From Desulfopila_A sp964446655 (GTDB lineage: Bacteria > Desulfobacterota > Desulfobulbia > Desulfobulbales > Desulfocapsaceae), in the NCBI GenBank assembly GCA_964446655.1, contig CAYUPL010000009.1:1-64000 (forward strand): a stretch of DNA of 64,000 nt. Direction: 5' to 3'. Made by a program: the position numbers and the translations under genes. This document shows positions 1-9,781 of the stretch, piece by piece. Each line of letters opens with the position of its first letter. Position 1 is the first letter of the stretch. A model generated the notes under the pieces. That model was given only the letters and a program-made list of their open reading frames with translations. It searched no databases and had not been told where the DNA came from.

Positions 1-40
1 CTCCGATCTGTCTCCCGGATAAAGAGATCATGGCTGAGGA

Positions 41-3000
41 TTATACGTAATCAGATAATGTATTGGCCAGACACCAGTTGTAAGCATTCTGAAACATGCA
101 CAACCACGGAGAAACTTCCAGATGGTGCATTTCCATGGGAAGATAGTGGGCCTGCCAGGGGAGAAAGACCCTTTCCGGATGGGGCATGAGAGCCAGATGG
201 CGACCGTCTTCCGAGCAGAGCCCCGCCAGCCCCCTGGTTGATCCATTGGGATTGAAAGGATACATCTCGGTAACAGCCTGCTGGTCATCAACATACACAA
301 TGGGGGCCATTCCCCTACTCTCCACCTTTTCCAACACGCCCTTCTCGGGAAAAATGAGACGCCCTTCACCATGGTCAACATGTATGCCGAAAACAAGATT
401 TTCCATGCCGCTGAACATTATGGCTTTAGAGGCGTTAATCTTGACCGTCGACCACCTGGACTCAAACCGGCCTGAGCGATTACGGACAAAACGCGGCTGT
501 TCCGCGGCAGCAAGACCACGCCAGGGAACCCAACCAATAAGGCTGAAGAGCTGACAGCCATTACACACCCCCAGGCTGAAGGTATCCTGCCGGCTATAGA
601 ATTCATCAAACATCGCCTTGAGCCGTTCATTAAACAAAATGGTGGCAGCCCAGCCCTTGGCCGATTCCGGCACGTCGGCATACGAAAAGCCACCAACAGC
701 GGCAATACCCCGAAAACCTTCCAGACTTATCCGATTTTCAAGTAAGTCGGTCATGCAGACATCCCATGGCTCGAAACCGGCGCTGTAAAAGGCCGAAGTC
801 ATCTCCCTGTCGGAATTGGAACCTTCATCCCGCAAGATGGCGACCTTGGGCTTATCCTTTTGCTGCAGAATTTCTGCAGGAGTCGCAGCTGGAGTAAAAC
901 TGAGATGATATGTCGGTCCAAGCCGCTGAAAAATATTCTTTTTCTCTTCATCGGCACAAGCGGGATTCATCTGCAGACACTCAAGCTGATAGCTGGTCTC
1001 TTCCCAGATTTGCCTGAGGATGTGCATGTTTTCTAAGAGCACCACCTCATTATTGTAATATACCGTTATCTGCGGCTCCACCACTGAACGACCGATTTCC
1101 TCATAGATTATCCCGGCAACATCAAAAGCGTATTTCACCTCTTCCAGAGTGTCTTCCCGTAACTCGAGGACAATGCCGAGCTCTTCGGAAAAAAGGGACG
1201 CTACGGCCGATTCCCAGCCCTTCACGCTGATTTCAAAACCACAGTTGCCACCGAAGGCCATCTCAAGCAGGGTAACAATGAGTCCGCCGTCGCTTCTGTC
1301 ATGACCGGCCAGAATCAGATCCTTATCAATCAAACTCTGTACCGTATTGAAGCATTTCCTGATAAGCCATGGATCGCGCATATCGGGAACCACATATCCT
1401 ATCTGTCCCTGGGTCTGAGCAAAAGCCGAGCCACCCAACCTGTTATAATCCTTACTCAGATTAATAAACAGCAGCACCGAGCCCGGTTCCTTGATATCGG
1501 GTGTGACTACTTTCGTTATATCCGGCATCGCCGCATAGAGCGAAACAACCAGTTCCCGAGGCGATTTTACAACCTTGCCGTCCACCATGGTTGCCATGGA
1601 AAGGCTGTCCTTGCCGCCATCAATGGCGATGCCGAGGCTGATCATCACGTCCCTGGTTGCCTTGACGGCATCATAGAGCGCCGCACCTTCTCCCTCCAGT
1701 TTGGGAGCCCACATCCAGTTTGCCGAACACTTGACCTGGTCAAGATCGGTGACTCCGGCCCACATAAGATTGGTCAAGGCCTCGCCGACAGCCATACGTG
1801 CCCCGGCAGCCGGGTCCACAAGCATCTTAATGGGCTGCTCACCTATTGCCGTGGCGATTCCGGTTTTACCAAAATGACTCTGCGCTACAACGGCGACGTT
1901 GCTCAATGGCAACTGCAGCGGCCCGCAACACTGCTGCTGAGCGACAAGACCCGTTACGGCCCGATCCACCTTATTGGTCAGGAAGCGTTTCGATCCGACC
2001 GAAAGCAGACGCAGAACAGTATCAAGAGCTTCCCGGATGGGTAATTTCGTATCAAAAATCAGGGGAATGAGCTCTGCGTCAACGCGTCTGTCTGCAAACA
2101 CCTTCTGGGGAATATTGCCAAGCAACTCATTCAGGTTAATATCCACCGGCGTGGTATCGTCATGGGAGTCATGAAGAACAAAACGTAGATTTCCGGTAAC
2201 CTCGCCCAACACTTCACAGGCAACCTTTTCCCGCACGCATATCCGTTTGAATTTTTCTATATTTTCCGGACGAATTAGAAATCCGGTACGCTCCTGATAC
2301 TCAGCTACATATATTTCAAGCACAGACATGGTGGGATCGCCCACTCTGATTCTGCGGATATCAACCCAGCCTCCGGAATCCTCCACCAGTTCTTTCAATA
2401 CATTTGCCGGTCCCCCGGCACCCTGGTCATGGATGACATCGATAAGGGTATGATCGCCCATTTCATTACAGGCACGAATAACCCGGTTCATCTTCTGTTC
2501 CATTTCGGCATCGCCACGCTGTACTGCATCAAAATCGAGATCGGAGACATTCTCGCCCTGCAACATACTGGAAGCTGCACCGCCACCGAAACCGACCCGG
2601 TATGCCGGACCACCCACCTGAACGATAAGCATACCTGTTTCCTGGGGACCTTTTTCGACGTGCCTGTGATCAATCTGCCCGATTCCCCCGGTAAACATAA
2701 TGGGTTTCAAATACGCCCATCTGTCGCCATTATCGAGCTGCACATCAAAAGATCTGGTGAATCCCTGAATGAGGGGCTCGCCGAATTTATTACCGTAATC
2801 CGAAGCACCGTTACTGGCTTCTATCTCTATCTCCAGTGGAGAAGCAAGGTTTTCAGGTCTGCTGTGATTGTTTTCCCAGCCCAGCGGATAACCTGGAATA
2901 TTGAGATCTCCGACACAATATCCCGCCGTACCGGCAACGACGAAACCACCCCGACCGGTTCCCTGTACATCCCGTATCCTTCCACCTGTTCCGGTTTCGG

Positions 3001-3862
3001 CCCCGGGAAAGGGCGCTACCCCGGTGGGGAAATTATGGGTTTCAGCGGTTAAAAGCACATCATAACAGACCTGTTGTTCGGCAAAGGCGGACGGGTCCCC
3101 AGGACTGAGAGGCAACAGGGTTGTGATTGCAGAACCTGCTATCACACTGGAATTATCCTTGAAGGCAACCACCGACCCTTTGGGGTTGGCCCGAAGGGTC
3201 TCAGTGACCATATCAAAAAGGGTCACATCGCTGCTTTTACCGTTTATAATCTGTTTCCCTTTGAAAAAACCGTGCCGTGAATGTTCGGAATTGGCATTGT
3301 TAAGATCCATGATTTCAACAATGGTTGGATTGCGGCCATGTTTTTTAACAAAATAGTCGTAGTAGAATTTTCTATCCCATTCATCCATGGAAATACCCGG
3401 AATTTCCAGCAAAGCGGCGGGTCCCTTGCCCAGCATATCCACTTCATATACCGGTTCCGGTATGACACCGGTGGCAAAACTCTGCAGAGGTTCGGGGTAG
3501 TGACACTCCGTCATCCGGTCATGATTATCTTTTATGAATTCGGCTACGGAGCTCTCTTCCGGGACAACATATCGCCTGGAACGTTCCACTCTGGTAATGC
3601 TCTGCAAGCCGATGGATTGGCAGATCGACACCATGTTGGAAGACCAGGCCGTGGCAAAATTAAGGCGTGGTCCCACTTCAACGACCCGGTCTCCCTGGAG
3701 CAACGGTTTGGTTGACACCGTCTCTTGCAGAAAACCTTCTGCCAGAATAAGGCGCAGACAATCCATTTCCCGATCATTCAATGGTGCACTTGACTCCACA
3801 TTAAAACAATAGGCCTTTGTTTCATCAATGGCTCTATATAGTTGTACAACGGTTGAACCCAT
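41..3862 (-). CDS. purL: Phosphoribosylformylglycinamidine synthase
   Basis: Large single-chain FGAM synthase of about 1273 residues, the ATP- and glutamine-dependent fourth step of purine synthesis. The N-terminal and central AIR-synthase-like halves are followed by a class I glutamine amidotransferase domain. Its nucleophile sits in GVCNGCQLF near residue 1100 and the His/Glu pair in LMPHPER near residue 1220. Length fits the fused proteobacterial and eukaryotic type rather than the split PurLQS type. The open frame reaches a TTG at 3892, but the ATG at 3862 is preceded by AAAGGA at good spacing and is preferred. The gene stands alone; its stop lies 40 bp from the left edge. Confidence 0.96.
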   Translation of the reverse strand: MGSTVVQLYRAIDETKAYCFNVESSAPLNDREMDCLRLILAEGFLQETVSTKPLLQGDRVVEVGPRLNFATAWSSNMVSICQSIGLQSITRVERSRRYVVPEESSVAEFIKDNHDRMTECHYPEPLQSFATGVIPEPVYEVDMLGKGPAALLEIPGISMDEWDRKFYYDYFVKKHGRNPTIVEIMDLNNANSEHSRHGFFKGKQIINGKSSDVTLFDMVTETLRANPKGSVVAFKDNSSVIAGSAITTLLPLSPGDPSAFAEQQVCYDVLLTAETHNFPTGVAPFPGAETGTGGRIRDVQGTGRGGFVVAGTAGYCVGDLNIPGYPLGWENNHSRPENLASPLEIEIEASNGASDYGNKFGEPLIQGFTRSFDVQLDNGDRWAYLKPIMFTGGIGQIDHRHVEKGPQETGMLIVQVGGPAYRVGFGGGAASSMLQGENVSDLDFDAVQRGDAEMEQKMNRVIRACNEMGDHTLIDVIHDQGAGGPANVLKELVEDSGGWVDIRRIRVGDPTMSVLEIYVAEYQERTGFLIRPENIEKFKRICVREKVACEVLGEVTGNLRFVLHDSHDDTTPVDINLNELLGNIPQKVFADRRVDAELIPLIFDTKLPIREALDTVLRLLSVGSKRFLTNKVDRAVTGLVAQQQCCGPLQLPLSNVAVVAQSHFGKTGIATAIGEQPIKMLVDPAAGARMAVGEALTNLMWAGVTDLDQVKCSANWMWAPKLEGEGAALYDAVKATRDVMISLGIAIDGGKDSLSMATMVDGKVVKSPRELVVSLYAAMPDITKVVTPDIKEPGSVLLFINLSKDYNRLGGSAFAQTQGQIGYVVPDMRDPWLIRKCFNTVQSLIDKDLILAGHDRSDGGLIVTLLEMAFGGNCGFEISVKGWESAVASLFSEELGIVLELREDTLEEVKYAFDVAGIIYEEIGRSVVEPQITVYYNNEVVLLENMHILRQIWEETSYQLECLQMNPACADEEKKNIFQRLGPTYHLSFTPAATPAEILQQKDKPKVAILRDEGSNSDREMTSAFYSAGFEPWDVCMTDLLENRISLEGFRGIAAVGGFSYADVPESAKGWAATILFNERLKAMFDEFYSRQDTFSLGVCNGCQLFSLIGWVPWRGLAAAEQPRFVRNRSGRFESRWSTVKINASKAIMFSGMENLVFGIHVDHGEGRLIFPEKGVLEKVESRGMAPIVYVDDQQAVTEMYPFNPNGSTRGLAGLCSEDGRHLALMPHPERVFLPWQAHYLPMEMHHLEVSPWLCMFQNAYNWCLANTLSDYV

Positions 3863-4118
3863 GGCTTTTTCCTTTATCTTTTCTGCTATCAATCCGGCGA
3901 GGATTTACCGGTTTCGGGGATGCCGATGTCGATCTCCGACTCAAGCCGATGTGCATCTCTACCGGCTGCCTGCGGCATAGGCATTTAACCATAATCTCCA
4001 AGCTTCATCAAGTATGACTGACGGATATTTCTGCACCGACACCGGAGTCCGGTGACTTCGACCTGATGTATACAAACGCAATATCACAAATGCTGCCTCG
4101 CATCTCTGCCCATTGTGG

Positions 4119-4520
4119 TCAAGTTTTTCCGCGGGAGAGGCACATACGCTCCAGCTCCGGTCCGACTTCTTTCCAGTCAACGCAGGGACGACTAAACCCT
4201 TTCGGAAATATCAGCGGACACCCAAAGGCCAGGTCGTCAACATAGACATCGGCATTCACTTTGGGACTTACCGTCCAGCTTTTTTGTGTTGGGTTTTCAT
4301 TCACACCATAGAGTTCGACCCCCTCCTGCCGTAGATACTCCAAGGCTTCCGACAGTGCCGACTTGAAAAGAGTGCTGTCTGAGCGCATGGTAAAAAGAAT
4401 CAACTTTGCTCCATATTTATTTAATTTTTTAAGCCATTTAATTGCACCAGGCACCGGAGCGCCGATTTCAGGAAATCGGTGATCTACGATGGTACCGTCA
4501 AAATCAACACAAATTATCAT
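4119..4520 (-). CDS. Small HAD-like hydrolase
   Basis: Protein of about 133 residues that opens with CVDFDGTIVDH, the DxDGT nucleophile motif of the HAD superfamily. The next recognisable block is LILFTMRSD (motif II, Thr/Ser). A later DVYVDDLAFGCP supplies the acidic motif. There is no room for a large cap domain, so this is a minimal C0-type HAD phosphatase similar to the BT0820-like group. The substrate cannot be read from the sequence. The frame can also start at a GTG at 4526; the ATG at 4520 follows a G-rich stretch and is chosen, with modest certainty. Confidence 0.8.
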   Translation of the reverse strand: MIICVDFDGTIVDHRFPEIGAPVPGAIKWLKKLNKYGAKLILFTMRSDSTLFKSALSEALEYLRQEGVELYGVNENPTQKSWTVSPKVNADVYVDDLAFGCPLIFPKGFSRPCVDWKEVGPELERMCLSRGKT

Positions 4521-4712
4521 ACACACCCCCGGCGTTTATCGATTCAACTCCTGTTGCTGTGCAGGGATTCAGGTATTGACGCACATAATTTTTTTTTACA
4601 TTAACCACTTTCATGAAGCATTCTTACTGGGTATATAGAGTCATTGAAAAATATCCGGAACACAACAAACCATCGCCCTCGGACGTTCCACATCTTTACA
4701 GCGGAAACTATC

Positions 4713-5564
4713 ATGCAGTCAGTCAAACTCAGCCCTGAATCTCTTCTTTATATTTATTACCTTAAAGGTAGAATAGCAAAAGGACGGAAAATTGTTAATG
4801 AAAACTATCTTGGAACCTGGGAAGAGGATGGCTTTTCTTTTTTGTTTTTTCTGCAACCGGCCACCGAAACAGTTCACGCTCTGCTTGCACAGATATCAGG
4901 ACTCGAACTGCTCGACATCTACGAGATGACCTACGAACAATGGCAGGGTGGTGCCATAGAACCTCTCCGGATCGGCGGTTTTCTGCTTACTCCGCCATGG
5001 CATCCGGTCCCCGAGGAGAATACAGCCGACGTGATTACTCTTGATCCCGGTGTGGTATTCGGCAACGGTCTCCATCCCACTACCCGGGATTGCCTCCAGG
5101 CAATTGAAATCACCTGTATGGGAAGAAAAGTTGAGACGATGCTCGATCTCGGCTGCGGCACCGGAATTCTCGCTCTTGCTGCCGTTAAGCGCGGCTGCAA
5201 AAAGGCCCTGGCGGTTGATTATAATTACCTGGCCTGTATGACCACTCGCCAAAACGTCGCTCTCAACCAAGCAGAAGACCGGATACTCACCATCAACAGC
5301 CAGGCTCAACTCTTCACGGATATCGCCTCAGACTTGCTGGTTGCCAATATCCATTATGATATTATGAAGGAGATAATTCGTGCCGAAGGCTTTCTCAAAC
5401 AGAAATGGTTTGTCCTCTCCGGCCTCCTGGCAAGCGAGATGGGCAAAGTGGATCAGCATCTTGCAACGCTACCGGTGCACATCCTGCAACGATGGACCCA
5501 AAACGGAACATGGCACACTCTCTTGGGCATAACCGGCAACGATCAAGAGAAAAACCTCCGTTGA
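4713..5564 (+). CDS. PrmA-like class I SAM methyltransferase
   Basis: Protein of about 283 residues related to ribosomal protein L11 methyltransferase. It shows the family block DPGVVFGNGLHPTTRDCL followed by the SAM-binding motif I LDLGCGTGILALAA, and the NIHYDI motif in place of the usual N-x-x-x-x of PrmA. The N-terminal domain is shorter and diverged, so the protein substrate could be L11 or another protein. The open frame extends upstream to 4644, but the ATG at 4713 begins the conserved part. It is convergent with the binding-protein gene that follows. Confidence 0.8.
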   Translation: MQSVKLSPESLLYIYYLKGRIAKGRKIVNENYLGTWEEDGFSFLFFLQPATETVHALLAQISGLELLDIYEMTYEQWQGGAIEPLRIGGFLLTPPWHPVPEENTADVITLDPGVVFGNGLHPTTRDCLQAIEITCMGRKVETMLDLGCGTGILALAAVKRGCKKALAVDYNYLACMTTRQNVALNQAEDRILTINSQAQLFTDIASDLLVANIHYDIMKEIIRAEGFLKQKWFVLSGLLASEMGKVDQHLATLPVHILQRWTQNGTWHTLLGITGNDQEKNLR

Positions 5565-5598
5565 CCGTTGCCGCTGTCACTTGCACCAGGTCGGCGTT

Positions 5599-6762
5599 TT
5601 ACTTCATGGTATAGGGCACAAAGCGGCCGTCCTTGACCGTCACCATCGTAAAAGCATCTATATCGAGACCACTGTGATCTTCCGGAGAGAAATTAAATTC
5701 TCCGGCAGTACCAAAATAACCGGTCATCCCCTCTATGGCCTGACGCACCTTTATCTTGTCGGGACCAACTTCTGCGATAGCCCTGGCCAGGATCATCATG
5801 GCATCATAGGAATGGCCACCAAAGGTCGAGGCGGCTTCGCCAAAGTTATTTTCATACTCATTCTTATAATGCATCAGAAAATTTTTTTCTTTGCCGTCCG
5901 GCAAGGATTCCGCCACAATCAACCTGCTTGCCGGGAAGATAATACCCTCAGCTGCCGCGCCTGCCGCCTCTACATATTTGATATTGGCAAACCCATGACT
6001 CTGAAAAAGAGGTACGTCCCAACCCACCTGGCGGATATTTTTAGCAATTATTGATTGTGCCGGAACTATCGACCAGTTGATCACAGCCTCGACCTCTTTG
6101 TTGGCCTTTATTTTGACGACAATGGCACTGAGATCGGTTGCCTGCCCATCATAAACCTCGCTTTCCACAATATCGATGCCATATTCCGGAGCTATCTCCG
6201 TAATCTGCTTCTTGCCGGCCTGGCCGAAGCCGGTGTTGCCGGTCAACACGGCAACACTGGATATGCCCATCTCGTTCATGGTCATGAATATCTTGCGCGC
6301 GGCAAGAGAATCACTGGGAGCAGTTTTGAAAACGAAAGAAGCCACAGGATTGACGATTAACTCGGCTGAAGCACAGGAAATCAGGATGGTTTCATTAGAA
6401 TCGCAAAGCTTCTTTACCTTAAAGGTCTCACCGCTGGTAGAAGGACCAATAATGGCAAAAACCTTTTCCTCCTCGATAAGCTGCTTCGCAAAAGATACCG
6501 CTTTTTCCGAACCGCCGCCGCTGTCCTTGATTATCAACTCAATGGTATGTCCTCCGGCCAGTCCCTTGGCATTAATCTCTTCAACCAGCATTTTTAAAGA
6601 ACGAACCGCTGGACCACCAAGAAACGATGCCGGTCCCGTGGCCGCGAGTATCGCTCCAACCTTAATGGTATCAGCCGACGAACATGCAGGACCACCAAGC
6701 AGGGTCACCACCAGCGCCAACATGGCAAAACTATGTAACATCCACTTGCCCTTAGTAATCAT
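5599..6762 (-). CDS. LivK-like ABC transporter substrate-binding protein
   Basis: Periplasmic binding protein of about 387 residues, branched-chain amino-acid family (type I fold, Peripla_BP_6). It has a Sec signal with a Cys in the GGPACSS segment that could be lipidated, although the lipobox is imperfect. The mature part starts IKVGAILAATGPASFLG and later has AIIGPSTSGET and ALRAIAEVGPD-like ligand-domain segments. The ATG at 6762 has GGGAGGGAG directly upstream, inside the longer frame that starts at 6777. No permease or ATPase genes are adjacent, so it is an orphan binding protein here; partners may be elsewhere. Ligand not predictable. Confidence 0.88.
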   Translation of the reverse strand: MITKGKWMLHSFAMLALVVTLLGGPACSSADTIKVGAILAATGPASFLGGPAVRSLKMLVEEINAKGLAGGHTIELIIKDSGGGSEKAVSFAKQLIEEEKVFAIIGPSTSGETFKVKKLCDSNETILISCASAELIVNPVASFVFKTAPSDSLAARKIFMTMNEMGISSVAVLTGNTGFGQAGKKQITEIAPEYGIDIVESEVYDGQATDLSAIVVKIKANKEVEAVINWSIVPAQSIIAKNIRQVGWDVPLFQSHGFANIKYVEAAGAAAEGIIFPASRLIVAESLPDGKEKNFLMHYKNEYENNFGEAASTFGGHSYDAMMILARAIAEVGPDKIKVRQAIEGMTGYFGTAGEFNFSPEDHSGLDIDAFTMVTVKDGRFVPYTMK

Positions 6763-7191
6763 CCATCTCCCTCCCATGATTTAACGATTATACATTTCTG
6801 TTCTTATACTGTCCTGATACCTGTAACCGTATCCGAGCTCTCATTAAAGCTGAAGCAACAGGGTTGCGCAAACCAATGCAGCAATAGGATTACACAACTT
6901 TTAAAATTATTACAAATACTGGATGGTGGGTGGTGTTTTTTTTGCATTTGCTCACCATGATTTCCATATCATAGCCCCATGTGTTGCTCGAGCTTACCGT
7001 AAAGTGCGCAACCAGTGTAACATCATGGGAAAATTTTGCATGTTGTTCTGCTCTTCTCCTCACGCCCGCCCATCATTACCTTTAAATATCAGAAACATAA
7101 CTCCTTGGCATTAACTTTGCTAGATCTCTTACTCTTACTGCTGAGATGCAGACTATGCCGCAATCAGGCAGTATCGAAGAAGGAGTGGACA
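6763..7191. other. Divergent intergenic region
   Basis: About 430 bp without a convincing gene, between two divergently transcribed genes. Apart from the sigma-54-type promoter at 7106 it holds only AT-rich, low-complexity sequence. There is a loose inverted repeat, AACAT to ATGTT, near 7019-7045 that could be an activator site, but this is weak. Confidence 0.4.
7106..7121 (+). promoter_or_regulatory. Sigma-54 (-24/-12) promoter
   Basis: TGGCAT-TAACT-TTGCT matches the RpoN consensus TGGCAC-N5-TTGC[AT] with one mismatch, and the invariant GG and GC are exactly 10 nt apart. It lies about 70 bp upstream of the start codon of the small secreted protein. A sigma-54 activator gene ends about 250 bp beyond that gene, which makes this a natural target. 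Confidence 0.7.
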
Positions 7192-7533
7192 ATGTATGTA
7201 CTGAAATATCTTCTATGTATAATAACATTTACAGCCTCTGTTCTTGTCTCTCAGGCGGCCACATTCTCCACCGATGCCATGCCGTTCAGCGAGACTGAAA
7301 CCATCCCCGTAAAACTTGGGGCTGATGTGAACAATCAGGTTTTCAGCGGAGTAGTCAAAAAAATGGATGGCGGGGCGGCCTTAGTAACCAGCAACGCCAC
7401 CTACCTCCTCAGCGGCGGAAATTTTGATGGTATTATCGGCAAAGAAGTCAATATCATAGGGAAGATGGTCAAAGAAGGTTCGATAAAAAAAATTGAAGTG
7501 GCACGAGCTCAGCTTGCTCATGAACATGAGTAA
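7192..7533 (+). CDS. Small secreted protein, putative sigma-54 target
   Basis: Protein of 113 residues with a Sec signal (hydrophobic stretch YLLCIITFTASVLVSQAA) and a mature part of about 90 residues. A strong AAGGAG ribosome site precedes the ATG at 7192. The mature part has a repeated beta-like pattern (GVVKKMDGGAALVTSNATYLL, then GKEVNIIGKMVKEGSIKKIEV) that looks like a small periplasmic OB- or SH3-like barrel, which is inference only. The sequence is not assigned to a named family. It is probably controlled by the sigma-54 promoter 70 bp upstream and by the neighbouring two-component system. A terminator-like hairpin follows. Confidence 0.75.
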   Translation: MYVLKYLLCIITFTASVLVSQAATFSTDAMPFSETETIPVKLGADVNNQVFSGVVKKMDGGAALVTSNATYLLSGGNFDGIIGKEVNIIGKMVKEGSIKKIEVARAQLAHEHE

Positions 7534-7562
7534 TTATGAAGCATCCATAAGATGAGAAGGAT

Positions 7563-7628
7563 AGTGGAGGGGGTGATTTCTCCAGGAACTCCCCTGCTTG
7601 GTAAAATCATACCCCCCTCCACTGTTTT
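7563..7628 (+). terminator. Terminator-like hairpin with long loop
   Basis: AGTGGAGGGGGT at 7563-7574 pairs with ACCCCCCTCCACT at 7611-7623, with one bulged base, and is followed by GTTTTTC. The loop is about 36 nt, longer than usual, so it may end transcription of the upstream small gene or have another role. Confidence 0.55.
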
Positions 7629-7774
7629 TCCATACCGACACGGCAGAAGAGATATGCATATACACGGCGAATATGTTGCCGATTTTCAAGAAAAGTTCCC
7701 TCGAAGAACTCATTTTACAGCAAAATGTTTGGGACGGAACGACAAAGGTTTAGAATCTCAACTATGTTTATAGT

Positions 7775-9127
7775 CTACTTGTAGTCTGAAACCTTGATAT
7801 TATACTTCTTGATTTTGTAATGAATTGATCTTCTACTGATATCAAGTAGTTCCGCAGCCCTTTTCTGCACACCGCTTGTCTTTTTGAGAGCTCGAATAAT
7901 GGCATCCTTCTCACTTTGCTCTATGGAAAAAGAGCGTGCCGCATCTTCCACTACAGCTGGAGCTTCCTGTGAGGCACCTATCTGTAAATCATCCGGCATC
8001 AATCTGTTGTTGCGGCACAGAACCACTCCGGCCTCCAGCGCATTTTTCAGCTCTCTGACGTTACCGGGCCATTGGTAGTTTTCCAACCACTGTATGGTTT
8101 GCTCTGCAATCTCAACCGGCGTCAAGTTCTGTTGGCTGCACTGCTTCTCCACAAAAAAACGGGCCAGAGGCGCCACATCTTCCCTTCTCTCGCGCAGAGG
8201 CGGTATGGTAATGGTAATAACCCGTAAACGGTAGTAAAGATCCTGGCGGAAGCGTCCCTCTTTTATCTCCCCAACCAGGTCGGCATTTGTCGCCGCAACA
8301 ACCCGGCAATCAACAGATTTTTCCTTGATTGCACCAACTCTACGTATCTTTTTCTGTTCAAGAAAACGAAGCAACCGGCTTTGCATCTCCGGCGAAATAT
8401 TACCGATCTCATCAAGAAAGAGAGTGCCACCGTCAGCAGCCTCTATCAGTCCCTGTTTGTCCTGAACCGCATTGGTAAACGCTCCCTTTATATGACCGAA
8501 AAGTTCGCTTTCCAGGATTCCCGGAGGTGTTGAACCACAATCTACAACAATATAGGGCCCTCCGTGCCGTGGTGAATGGTCATGAACAGCTCTGGCTATA
8601 CATTCCTTACCCACACCGCTTTCGCCCAGAATAAGAACATTGGCGTTACTGGCGCCAACTTTCTTGGTCAACCGGTAAAGCTCCTGCATGGCCGGGTTTT
8701 CACCCCAGTAAAAATCGTTTTCAAACACCGGGGTTGGAGAATTATCAGGAATATCGCTGTATCTACTAAGAAAATCATTAATTTTGGCAACCAGGCTTTT
8801 ACCGTCGAAAGGCTTGGAAATATAGTCAACCGCTCCCGCTTTAACGGCCATAACCGCATCAGGAATAGTGCCGTAGGCGGTGAGAAAAATGATGGGAAGG
8901 AACTGATTTTTCAAACGCACCTCCCAGAAAAGATCCATACCACTCATCTCCGGCATCTTCATGTCGGAAATCATAAGGTCAACCTTAGTCTTTTCCAGAA
9001 TTCTCAGGGCAGTCGGGCCATCACCCGCCGCTATAACCGTAAAACCGGCTGCCGATAATCGAGCTTGCAGCACCTCAAGGATGTTGGGATCATCATCGAC
9101 AACCAGTATTGTTGTCGATGATGTCAT
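7775..9127 (-). CDS. Sigma-54-dependent response regulator (GlrR-like)
   Basis: Response regulator of 450 residues. The receiver domain (about 1-120) has acidic residues in VDDDPN and the phospho-acceptor in LMISDMKMPEMSG. The AAA+ domain has Walker A GESGVGKE, the sigma-54 contact loop GAFTNA and Walker B LFLDEIG. The C-terminal Fis-type helix-turn-helix has AAELLDISRRSIHYKIKKY. It is the last gene of a kinase, lipoprotein and regulator operon and overlaps the lipoprotein gene by 4 bp. That order matches glrK-qseG-glrR of enterobacteria, which supports orthologous architecture but not an identical regulon. Confidence 0.93.
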   Translation of the reverse strand: MTSSTTILVVDDDPNILEVLQARLSAAGFTVIAAGDGPTALRILEKTKVDLMISDMKMPEMSGMDLFWEVRLKNQFLPIIFLTAYGTIPDAVMAVKAGAVDYISKPFDGKSLVAKINDFLSRYSDIPDNSPTPVFENDFYWGENPAMQELYRLTKKVGASNANVLILGESGVGKECIARAVHDHSPRHGGPYIVVDCGSTPPGILESELFGHIKGAFTNAVQDKQGLIEAADGGTLFLDEIGNISPEMQSRLLRFLEQKKIRRVGAIKEKSVDCRVVAATNADLVGEIKEGRFRQDLYYRLRVITITIPPLRERREDVAPLARFFVEKQCSQQNLTPVEIAEQTIQWLENYQWPGNVRELKNALEAGVVLCRNNRLMPDDLQIGASQEAPAVVEDAARSFSIEQSEKDAIIRALKKTSGVQKRAAELLDISRRSIHYKIKKYNIKVSDYK

Positions 9128-9723
9128 ATTGGTTTCCTTTTTTCCTGAATCTCCTGATCGATAGCTTCAAGAACGGATATCTGATGTTCAAGTTTAATGA
9201 TTGTACTCTTCAACCGACGTATTTCTTCCCGGTGTTGGCGCAGCAGATCATCCTCCTTCTTGGTGGCCACATAGCGAATCTCCGGTTCACACTCAAACAG
9301 CTCGACTTGTCGGGCCAGTGCCGCGGCGATCATTTTAGGGTTTTCTTCATAACCGGAAAACTCTCCTTCAGGCTCCCGCCACTCCTGGAGCAACTCGACA
9401 GCCTGCTGCAACTCAGTGGAATCCGTCGCCGTAATCATGGCAACACTGGCCAAACCGTAAAGGGCATGATTACGGAAAAGTTCATTTTCGCTTGATTGCC
9501 GGACGCCATCATACAACTCCACGGCCAAGTCATAGTTTTCGGCAAAAAAGGCGTATTCCGCCTGAAGAAGTATGCCCATTTCTTCTTCAGGCGGTGGCGC
9601 TTCCAGAATACCGTTGAAACTGTCAATGGTCTGAATAACCTTGCAGCCGGAAAAAGTCAGCATCAAAGGAAAAATCCATATGATCAGGAAGATAGTCTGT
9701 AAATGTTCTTTTATCATAACCAT
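9124..9723 (-). CDS. QseG-like lipoprotein
   Basis: Protein of about 200 residues with a hydrophobic signal ending in a lipobox (LTFSGCK), so probably an outer-membrane lipoprotein. The middle is alpha-helical and TPR-like (AEYAFFAENYDLAVELYDGV, NHALYGLASVAM). The C-terminus is a charged coiled coil (REEIRRLKSTIIKLEHQISVLEAI). It lies between the kinase and regulator genes, the position of qseG in the E. coli glrK-qseG-glrR operon, where it affects kinase activity. Two adjacent starts are possible, 9723 and 9717; neither has a strong ribosome site. Confidence 0.78.
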   Translation of the reverse strand: MVMIKEHLQTIFLIIWIFPLMLTFSGCKVIQTIDSFNGILEAPPPEEEMGILLQAEYAFFAENYDLAVELYDGVRQSSENELFRNHALYGLASVAMITATDSTELQQAVELLQEWREPEGEFSGYEENPKMIAAALARQVELFECEPEIRYVATKKEDDLLRQHREEIRRLKSTIIKLEHQISVLEAIDQEIQEKRKPI

Positions 9724-9781
9724 TTTACACCGCAACAATTGAGCTTGATTATATGGGGCTATAAAAATCCGAAGAAACTTT

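Noticed and set aside
1301..2044. Long plus-strand frame of 247 codons inside purL
   Set aside because: It is the antisense shadow of a strongly conserved gene, with no ribosome site and no family motif.
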